From: Streptomyces avidinii
GTDB lineage: Bacteria; Actinomycetota; Actinomycetes; Streptomycetales; Streptomycetaceae
Length of the DNA: 64,000 nucleotides
Assembly: GCF_014650695.1 (NCBI RefSeq)
Contig: NZ_BMVL01000003.1
Span: 186,001 to 250,000 of the forward strand
Direction of reading: 5' to 3'
Under the pieces are notes generated by a model. The model had not been told where the DNA came from, searched no databases, and worked only from the letters and a program-made list of their open reading frames with translations. The position numbers and the translations under genes were made by a program. Positions 58,500 through 64,000 of this stretch are shown piece by piece (position 1 is the stretch's first letter; every line of letters begins with the position of its first letter).

Positions 58500-59864
58500 T
58501 CAGGCGCGCTTGGACTCCGCGTAGTTGACGAGGAAGAGGGCCTCCGCCACCGACAGGCGCTCCAGCTCCTGCGGCGACACGCTCTCGTTGACCGCGTGGA
58601 TCTGCGCCTCCGGCTCGCTCAGACCGATCAGCAGCATCTCCGCCTCCGGGTAGAGGGACGTCAGCGTGTTGCACAGCGGGATCGACCCGCCCATGCCGCT
58701 GATCTGCATCTCCTGGCCGGGGTAGGCGGCCTCCAGGGCCGTGCGCATCGACGCGTACGCCGGGCTGTCGGTGTCCGCCTGGAACGGCTGGCCCTGGCCC
58801 ACGACCTCGAGTTCGAGGCGCGCCTGCCACGGGGTATGTGCCTCCAGGTGGGCCTGCAGCAGCTTGATCGCCTCGGCGGTGTCCACACCCGGCGGCACCC
58901 GCAGGCTGATCAGCGCGCCGGCGCTCGCGTGCACCGACGGCGTCGCTCCGACCACCGGCGGGCAGTCGATGCCGAGCACCGTGACCGCCGGACGGGCCCA
59001 CAGCCGGTCGGCGATCGTGCCCTCACCGATGAGCCCGACACCGTCCAGGACCTTCGCGTCGGCGCGGAAGTCCGCCTCCGGGTACTGGAGCCCCTCCCAC
59101 ACCGCGTCCGAGGCCAGCCCGTCCACGGTCGTCGAACCGTCCGCCGCGCGCAGTGAGTCGAGTACGCGGATCAGCGCGGCCAGCGCATCGGGCGCGGCGC
59201 CGCCGAACATGCCCGAGTGCAGGTTGCCGCCCAGCGTGTCGATCTTCACCTTGAGCAGGCACATGCCGCGCAGGGTGGCCGTCACCGTCGGCAGGCCGAG
59301 CCGGAAGTTCCCCGCGTCACCGATGACGATGGTGTCGGCGGTCAGCAGCTGCGGGTGCGCCTCGGCGTACTGCTGGAGGCCGCCGGTGCCCTGCTCCTCC
59401 GAGCCCTCGACGATCACCTTGACGCTCACCGGGACGCCGCCGTTGGCCTTCAGCGCGCGCAGCGCCAGCAGGTGCATGATGAACCCGCCCTTGCAGTCGG
59501 CCGAGCCGCGCCCGTACCAGCGGCCGTCGCGCTCGGTCAGCTCGAAGGCGGGGGAGATCCAGGCGGCGTCGTCGAGCGGCGGCTGGACGTCGTAGTGCGC
59601 GTAGAGCAGTACGGTCGGCGCGCCCTCGGGGCCGGGCAGGAAGCCGTAGACCGACTGCGTGCCGTCGGGGGTGTCGAGCAGCGCCACGTCCTGGAAACCC
59701 TCGACGCGCAGGGCGTCGGCCACCCAGTTGGCGGCGGCCTCGCTCTCGCTCTTGGGGAACTGCGCCCAGTCCGCCACCGACTGGAAGGCCACCAGCTCGG
59801 TCAGCTCCTGCTTGGCGCGGGGCATCAGCGAGGCGATGGTCTCGGCGATCGGATTCTGGGACAT
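58500..59864 (-). CDS. M20 family dipeptidase
   Basis: A 454-aa zinc metallopeptidase of the M20 (carnosinase/PepV-like) family. Metal ligands and catalytic residues are visible: LLYAHYDVQP (His/Asp), YGRGSADCKGG (bridging Asp), VEGSEEQGTGGL (general base and Glu ligand), VIGDAG, and GMGGSIPLCNT near the end. It hydrolyses dipeptides in the cytoplasm. ATG 59864 has AAAGGAG upstream. A hairpin terminator follows the stop. Confidence 0.94.
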   Translation of the reverse strand: MSQNPIAETIASLMPRAKQELTELVAFQSVADWAQFPKSESEAAANWVADALRVEGFQDVALLDTPDGTQSVYGFLPGPEGAPTVLLYAHYDVQPPLDDAAWISPAFELTERDGRWYGRGSADCKGGFIMHLLALRALKANGGVPVSVKVIVEGSEEQGTGGLQQYAEAHPQLLTADTIVIGDAGNFRLGLPTVTATLRGMCLLKVKIDTLGGNLHSGMFGGAAPDALAALIRVLDSLRAADGSTTVDGLASDAVWEGLQYPEADFRADAKVLDGVGLIGEGTIADRLWARPAVTVLGIDCPPVVGATPSVHASAGALISLRVPPGVDTAEAIKLLQAHLEAHTPWQARLELEVVGQGQPFQADTDSPAYASMRTALEAAYPGQEMQISGMGGSIPLCNTLTSLYPEAEMLLIGLSEPEAQIHAVNESVSPQELERLSVAEALFLVNYAESKRA

Positions 59865-60045
59865 GGGCACGCTCCTTTTGGGTGCGACGTTGTTCTCCGT
59901 GTACGCCGCCCGCATCCGCGGGGTGTGCGTATGCCGGGCGTGGCGAAAGACAGCCTTGATCCTCGCACAGCGGGTCGGGGCGGTGTATCGCCGTAGGATT
60001 TCCCCGGCATCGGAGCAACCGGGTGATCAGGAGCAGCAACACATC

Positions 60046-61416
60046 GTGAGCAGCGACGACGACGTACGCGACGCAGGTGCAGACGCGGGTGCAGACGCAG
60101 GCGTGGAGGCAGGCGTGGACGCAGAGGCGGACGCAGACGCGGACGCAGGTGTGGGCACGGGCACGGGGCAGGACGCGCAGGGGGCGGGCGACGAGGTGGC
60201 CGGGGAGACCGGCGAAGTGTGGGACGTGGTCGTGGTCGGAGCCGGACCGGCCGGGTCCTCGGCCGCATACGCGGCGGCGACGGCAGGGCGGCGCGTCCTG
60301 CTGCTGGAGAAGGCCGAACTGCCCCGCTACAAGACCTGCGGCGGCGGCATCATCGGCCCCTCGCGCGACGCCCTGCCCCCGGGCTTCGTGCTGCCCCTCA
60401 AGGACCGCATTCACGCGGTCACCTTTTCGATGGACGGGAAGCTGACCCGCACCCGGCGCTCGAAGCACATGCTCTTCGGGCTCATCAACCGCCCGGAGTT
60501 CGACGCCGGCCTGGTCGCCGAGGCGGAGAAGGCCGGCGCGACCGTCCGCACGGGTACGGCCGTGACCCGCGTCGAACAGCACGGGGCGGCCGTGCCCGAC
60601 CGGCGCACCGTCGCCGTGGTGCTCGCCGACGGGGAGACCGTGCTGGCCCGCGCGGTGGTCGGCGCCGACGGCAGCGCGAGCCGGATCGGCGCACACGTCG
60701 GGGTGGAGATGGACCAGGTGGACCTCGGCCTGGAGGCGGAGATCCCCGTTCCCGAGACGGTCGCGGAGGACTGGAAGGGACGGGTCCTGATCGACTGGGG
60801 TCCGCTGCCCGGCAGTTACGGCTGGGTCTTCCCCAAGGGGGACACGCTCACCGTCGGGGTCATCTCGGCCAAGGGCGAGGGCGCGGCGACCAAGCGCTAC
60901 CTGGACGACTTCATTGCCCGGCTGGGGCTCGCCGGCTTCGAGCCGGCCGTCTCCTCCGGGCACCTGACCCGCTGCCGCAAGCCCGATTCGCCGCTCTCGC
61001 GCGGCCGGGTGCTGGTGGCGGGCGACGCGGCCGGACTGCTGGAGCCGTGGACCCGGGAGGGCATCTCCTTCGCGCTGCGCTCGGGGCGGCTGGCGGGGGA
61101 GTGGGCGGTGAAGGTGTCCGAGGCGCAGGACGCCGTGGACGCGCGCCGCCAGGCGCTCAACTACGCCTTCGCGGTGAAGGCCGGGGTGGGCGTGGAGATG
61201 GGGGTCGGCAAGCGGATGCTGACCCTCTTCGAGGCCCGGCCGCGGATGCTGCACGCGGTGATCACCGGCTTCGGTCCGGCGTGGCGGGCGTTCGCCCGGA
61301 TCACGCGGGGCTCGACGACGCTGGCGGACCTGGTACGGACGAACCCGCTGGCCCGCAGGGCGCTGCACATCCTGGACGCCAGGCAGGCGGCGGCCCGCGA
61401 CGGCGGGCGGAGCTAG
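60046..61416 (+). CDS. Geranylgeranyl reductase family flavoprotein
   Basis: A 456-aa FAD-dependent reductase that saturates isoprenoid double bonds, probably of menaquinone or polyprenyl lipids. The FAD site is VVVVGAGPAGSSAAYAAA, with LPRYKTCGGGIIGPS and the later VLVAGDAAGLLEPWTREGIS. Homologues begin near the FAD motif, but this one has a 55-residue leader of Ala/Asp/Gly repeats (GADAGADAGVEAGVDAE) encoded by a tandem DNA repeat. GTG 60046 is used; the AGGAG is 12 bases away, so the start could be further in. Confidence 0.9.
   Translation: MSSDDDVRDAGADAGADAGVEAGVDAEADADADAGVGTGTGQDAQGAGDEVAGETGEVWDVVVVGAGPAGSSAAYAAATAGRRVLLLEKAELPRYKTCGGGIIGPSRDALPPGFVLPLKDRIHAVTFSMDGKLTRTRRSKHMLFGLINRPEFDAGLVAEAEKAGATVRTGTAVTRVEQHGAAVPDRRTVAVVLADGETVLARAVVGADGSASRIGAHVGVEMDQVDLGLEAEIPVPETVAEDWKGRVLIDWGPLPGSYGWVFPKGDTLTVGVISAKGEGAATKRYLDDFIARLGLAGFEPAVSSGHLTRCRKPDSPLSRGRVLVAGDAAGLLEPWTREGISFALRSGRLAGEWAVKVSEAQDAVDARRQALNYAFAVKAGVGVEMGVGKRMLTLFEARPRMLHAVITGFGPAWRAFARITRGSTTLADLVRTNPLARRALHILDARQAAARDGGRS
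60070..60168. repeat. Degenerate tandem repeat (gacgcaggt-like units)
   Basis: About a hundred bases of 6-12 bp units such as gacgcaggt, gcagacgcgg and gcggacgcag encode the Ala/Asp/Gly-rich start of the geranylgeranyl reductase-family protein. Slippage here would change the length of that tail. Confidence 0.7.
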
Positions 61417-61437
61417 GCGGTCTCCTTCGGATCGTCC

Positions 61438-61466
61438 CGGGCCCGCGGCGAACGGCCGCGGGCCCG
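61438..61466. terminator. Hairpin terminator, 12-bp perfect stem
   Basis: CGGGCCCGCGGC pairs exactly with GCCGCGGGCCCG around a 5-nt loop, between the rightward reductase and the leftward F420-type oxidoreductase. Confidence 0.8.
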
Positions 61467-61480
61467 GCTGCCATGGCCGC

Positions 61481-61544
61481 TCGGTCGGCCAGGTCGGCCC
61501 GGTCGCCCGGTCGCCCCGGTCGGCCCGGTCGACCGGTGGTCGCC
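61481..61544. repeat. Short tandem repeat of cggtcg(g/c)cc units
   Basis: Six or seven imperfect 9-bp units lie between convergent genes, directly after a terminator. No coding role is seen. Confidence 0.6.
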
Positions 61545-61557
61545 GGAAGACCCGGGG

Positions 61558-62016
61558 TCAGCGGGAGACCGCGATCCGGAAGACCGGGTGGTCGCCGGCG
61601 GCCGCCCGGAGCTCGGCGTCGGAGGACCTGGCCGTGACCCCCTGGAAGAACCGGTTGACCTCCCAGCCCCACTTCTCCAGGTAGGCGCGCAGGATCCGGG
61701 CCTTCTGCTCGGGGTCGGTGATCTCGGTGACCGTGAACGCGCGCACCTTGCGCCCCACGCGCAGCTCGCCGCCGCCCGCCACGCGCATGTTGCGCACCCA
61801 CTGGGAGTGGCCGCGGGCCGAGACCAGGTACTGGGCGCCCTCGAAGGTGTGCGGGTTGACCGGGATCCGCTGCATCTCACCGGACTTGCGGCCGCGGACC
61901 GACAGCTCGGCGGTGCCCGCCAGGCTGATGCCGAAGCGGGCCAGCTTGCCGAAGAGCGCGTTGAAGCGGGTCGCGAAGGGGCTGGCCTGGACGTAGTACG
62001 GGGTGGGCGCGTTCAT
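61558..62016 (-). CDS. Deazaflavin (F420)-dependent nitroreductase family protein
   Basis: A 152-aa split-barrel protein of the DDN/FDOR-A type, which uses reduced F420 to reduce quinones, nitro compounds or other substrates. Key parts are LSVRGRKSGEMQRIPVNPH and the RNMRVAGGGELRVG region, as in Ddn homologues. ATG 62016 follows GGAGG. It is divergent from a TetR gene and two matching palindromes lie between them, so it is probably repressed by that TetR and induced by a xenobiotic. Confidence 0.9.
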   Translation of the reverse strand: MNAPTPYYVQASPFATRFNALFGKLARFGISLAGTAELSVRGRKSGEMQRIPVNPHTFEGAQYLVSARGHSQWVRNMRVAGGGELRVGRKVRAFTVTEITDPEQKARILRAYLEKWGWEVNRFFQGVTARSSDAELRAAAGDHPVFRIAVSR

Positions 62017-62045
62017 GGTGACCTCCAGGCCGCCTTCTGCACTGA

Positions 62046-62111
62046 GAGAGCGCTGCTCTCGTTTGAGATGAGTGTGCACGGATCGGTGCGCCAAAGCAAG
62101 AGCACTGCTCT
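62046..62111. promoter_or_regulatory. Two AGAGC-n3-GCTCT palindromes, candidate TetR operators
   Basis: GAGAGCGCTGCTCTC lies at 62046-62060 and AGAGCACTGCTCT at 62099-62111, 52 bp apart in the divergent promoter region. The two sites match at 12 of 13 core bases, fitting a TetR dimer bound near each promoter. Confidence 0.7.
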
Positions 62112-62172
62112 CGAAACAGAGCGGTAGTCCACTTCCCGGGCAGTGCTCCGATCGCGTGGCAGACTGGCCCGC

Positions 62173-62871
62173 ATGAACACCGTGCGAGGGGCCAGGGAGC
62201 GGGCCCGCATCGAGGTCACCGCCGCCATCAAGGACGAAGCGCGCCGCATGCTCGCCGCCGAGGGCGCCGCCAAGCTCTCCCTGCGTGCCGTCGCCCGCGA
62301 GCTGGGCATGGTGTCCTCCGCCCTCTACCGGTACTTCCCCAGTCGGGACGACCTGCTGACCGCCCTCATCATCGACGCGTACGACAGCGTCGGCGCGGCG
62401 GCCGAGGAGGCCGACGCCCACGCCCGCGCCGCCGGGGCCTCGCCCCGCGCCCGTTGGACCGCGGTCTGCGAGGCCGTCCGTGCCTGGGCGCTGGAGCACC
62501 CGCACGAGTACGCCCTCATCTACGGGTCCCCGGTTCCCGGCTACATCGCCCCCATCGACACCGTGGGTCCCGCCTCCCGCGTCGGCAACGCCTTCATCGG
62601 CATCCTCCGCGCCGCCTACGAGGGCCCCGGTCTCGCCCTCCCGCCGCTGCCGCCCGCCCTGCGCGCCGAGGCCGACCGGATGACCGCCGACTTCGCCGAG
62701 GGTCTGCCCCCGGCGGTCACGGCGGCCCTGGTCGCCGCCTGGGCCCAGTTGGTCGGACTGGTCTCCGCCGAGTTGTTCGGCCAGTTCAACCGGGTCGTCG
62801 AGGACCGCGCCGCCTTCTTCGCGCACGCCGCCGACCAACTGGCGCACGGGGTCGGACTGCCCGCGGTATGA
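62173..62871 (+). CDS. TetR/AcrR family transcriptional regulator
   Basis: A 232-aa TetR-type regulator. The helix-turn-helix reads LSLRAVARELGMVSSALYRY followed by FPSRDDLLTALI. The C-terminal domain is of the TetR_C_13-like helical type (WALEHPHEYALIYGSPVPGY). ATG 62173 starts it. The divergent F420-type oxidoreductase and paired palindromes make autoregulation plus control of that enzyme very likely. Confidence 0.92.
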   Translation: MNTVRGARERARIEVTAAIKDEARRMLAAEGAAKLSLRAVARELGMVSSALYRYFPSRDDLLTALIIDAYDSVGAAAEEADAHARAAGASPRARWTAVCEAVRAWALEHPHEYALIYGSPVPGYIAPIDTVGPASRVGNAFIGILRAAYEGPGLALPPLPPALRAEADRMTADFAEGLPPAVTAALVAAWAQLVGLVSAELFGQFNRVVEDRAAFFAHAADQLAHGVGLPAV

Positions 62872-63061
62872 CGGCAGTGCGCCGGCCATCTGCGGACCGG
62901 ACGGGGGTGCCGATCCTCCGGGGGATCCGGAAGATTCACATGATGAGGCGACGGCTCGCTCTTCTGTTCCTCATACGAATGCGGGCCGTTCAGCCTTGAA
63001 CGACGGGCCGCCCGTCTAGTGTTCCTCGGGTCGCCCCCTCGCCGCCGCCGGAGGAACGTTC

Positions 63062-64000
63062 ATGCCCCGCGCCGTGAAGGCCTTGTACGCCGCCCTGGTC
63101 ACCGCCTTACTGGTCGCGTCGGCGCCGGCCATCATCGCCGCGGCGCGTGACGCGCCCCCGGCGGCCGCCCCGGAGCCCACCCCGCCGCCGACCCCCCGGC
63201 TGCCGGGCGTACGGGGCCTGGAGATCGGCGTCCCCGCGTACGTCTGGGCGAACGACCCCATGCTGACCGACCTCACCGCCACGGCCCCGGCGCCCTCGGT
63301 GGTCGTGCTGAACCCGGGGAACGGCGACTCCCCGTTCGACGGCCCCTGGCGGTCCCGCGCCGACGCGCTGCGCGCCCGCACCACCTCCACCGGTGAGAAG
63401 ACCCGGGTGCTGGGCTACGTCCACACCGACCACGGCAACCGCGACATCGCCGCGGCCAAGGCCTCCGTCGACAACTACCTCAAGACCCCCGACGGCCGCC
63501 TCCACGTCGACGGCATCTTCTTCGACGTCGTCAGCCGCGACTGCGGCCCCGCCAACACCACCCGCGACTACTACGCGGAGCTGCGCCGCTATGTCCAGGA
63601 GCTCATGGACGACATCGACCCGGCCGCCCCCGACCTCGTCGTGAACAACCCCGGCACCGCCATAGCCGACTGCTACCTGGAGCCGGGCCACCGCACCGCG
63701 GACATCTTCGTCACGTTCGAGGACACCTACGCCGCGTACACCGGCAGCGGCTGGCTCGGAGGCAACGTCTTCGACCACCTCTCCGGCTACCGCGCCGGCA
63801 CCGAACTCGACCCGAGCGGTACCGCGTTCTGGCACCTGGTGCACGACGTCCCCGATGCCGGAGCGATGCGCGCCACCCTGCGCACGGCCTTCGGCCGCGG
63901 CGCGGGTTACGCGTACGCGACCAGCACGGTCATGCCCAACCCCTGGAACGCGGGCCCGACATGGAAGTACCGCACCCAGACCACGTACGCGGCCACCCTC
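63062..64000 (+). CDS. Spherulation-specific family 4 protein, secreted (partial, TTA codon 16)
   Basis: The first 313 codons are present and the gene runs off the window. A signal peptide (about 1-28, ALYAALVTALLVASAPAIIA) is followed by a Pro-rich linker and then the spherulation-specific family 4 / GH114-like barrel: LEIGVPAYVWAND, SVVVLNPGNGD, TRVLGYVHTDHGNRDI, VDGIFFDVVSRDCG and PDLVVNNPGTAIADCYL. Related domains cleave galactosaminogalactan-type polymers. ATG 63062 follows GGAGGAA. Codon 16, inside the signal peptide, is TTA (63107-63109), which suggests bldA control and a role in sporulation or aerial growth. Confidence 0.9.
   Translation, partial: MPRAVKALYAALVTALLVASAPAIIAAARDAPPAAAPEPTPPPTPRLPGVRGLEIGVPAYVWANDPMLTDLTATAPAPSVVVLNPGNGDSPFDGPWRSRADALRARTTSTGEKTRVLGYVHTDHGNRDIAAAKASVDNYLKTPDGRLHVDGIFFDVVSRDCGPANTTRDYYAELRRYVQELMDDIDPAAPDLVVNNPGTAIADCYLEPGHRTADIFVTFEDTYAAYTGSGWLGGNVFDHLSGYRAGTELDPSGTAFWHLVHDVPDAGAMRATLRTAFGRGAGYAYATSTVMPNPWNAGPTWKYRTQTTYAATL

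Noticed and set aside
61481..61544. Tandem cggtcg units as a CRISPR-like array
   Set aside because: Units are only about 9 bp, contiguous and imperfect, with no spacers.

Overview
The window is a chromosome segment of a Streptomyces or very close relative. The evidence is a GC content above 70 %, GTG and TTG starts, tight ATGA/GTGA gene overlaps, AfsR/SARP regulators, a HelD-like helicase, a CGNR regulator, many GNAT and TetR genes, and rare TTA (bldA-type) leucine codons in a few genes. I see no rRNA, tRNA, CRISPR array, transposase or phage gene.

Layout. 1-1.5 kb: two overlapping acyl-CoA dehydrogenases, the first cut by the window edge. 1.5-14.1 kb is the most distinctive block. A leftward operon encodes a free-standing Cy-A-PCP NRPS, a divergent SHMT-like PLP enzyme, a DUF2461 protein, a threonine aldolase-like enzyme and a GNAT protein. 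It lies downstream of a SARP regulator. Divergent from that SARP is a 73-aa exported peptide with two DMPWG motifs, followed by a larger AfsR-like SARP. 14-23 kb: a MarR/FUSC efflux pair, HelD-like helicase, streptothricin-acetyltransferase-like enzyme, nitric oxide synthase oxygenase, lactonase-family propeller and a degenerate CbiX-like protein. 23-32.5 kb: uracil-DNA glycosylase, BNR-repeat protein, WS/DGAT acyltransferase, an OYE/ArsR pair with shared palindromic operators, FprA-type reductase, a divergent DUF305 lipoprotein/LVIVD pair and TetR. 32.6-42.5 kb: PAP2 phosphatase, M56 peptidase, DUF5134, GNAT, a degenerate GDPD, PadR/LLM pair, a DUF6421-SDR-threonine aldolase operon and a transglutaminase-like protein behind a 27-bp hairpin. 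42.5-49.6 kb: MFS exporter, CGNR regulator, an alginate-lyase remnant, a small secreted Cys-repeat protein, PlsC, thioredoxin, a leader-peptide ORF with a flavin reductase, and etfBA. 49.9-64 kb: transmembrane Ser/Thr kinase, HpcH/HpaI-type aldolase, a large P-loop GTPase, LacI, a kinase-NUDIX fusion, an MBL hydrolase, M20 dipeptidase, geranylgeranyl-reductase family protein, an F420-type oxidoreductase/TetR pair, and the start of a secreted spherulation-specific family 4 protein.

How the parts may work together. EtfAB is the usual electron acceptor for acyl-CoA dehydrogenases such as the pair at the left edge. The NRPS operon looks like a compact biosynthetic locus: two PLP retro-aldol-type enzymes could make a beta-hydroxy or alpha-methyl amino acid that the Cy-A-PCP protein loads and heterocyclises. 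No donor module or thioesterase is present here, so any product needs partners elsewhere. Six genes carry TTA codons (GNAT at 1.5 kb, the large SARP, DUF305, LVIVD, the kinase and the right-edge secreted protein), which ties much of the window to developmental timing. All functional assignments come from reading motifs by eye; no database search was run.
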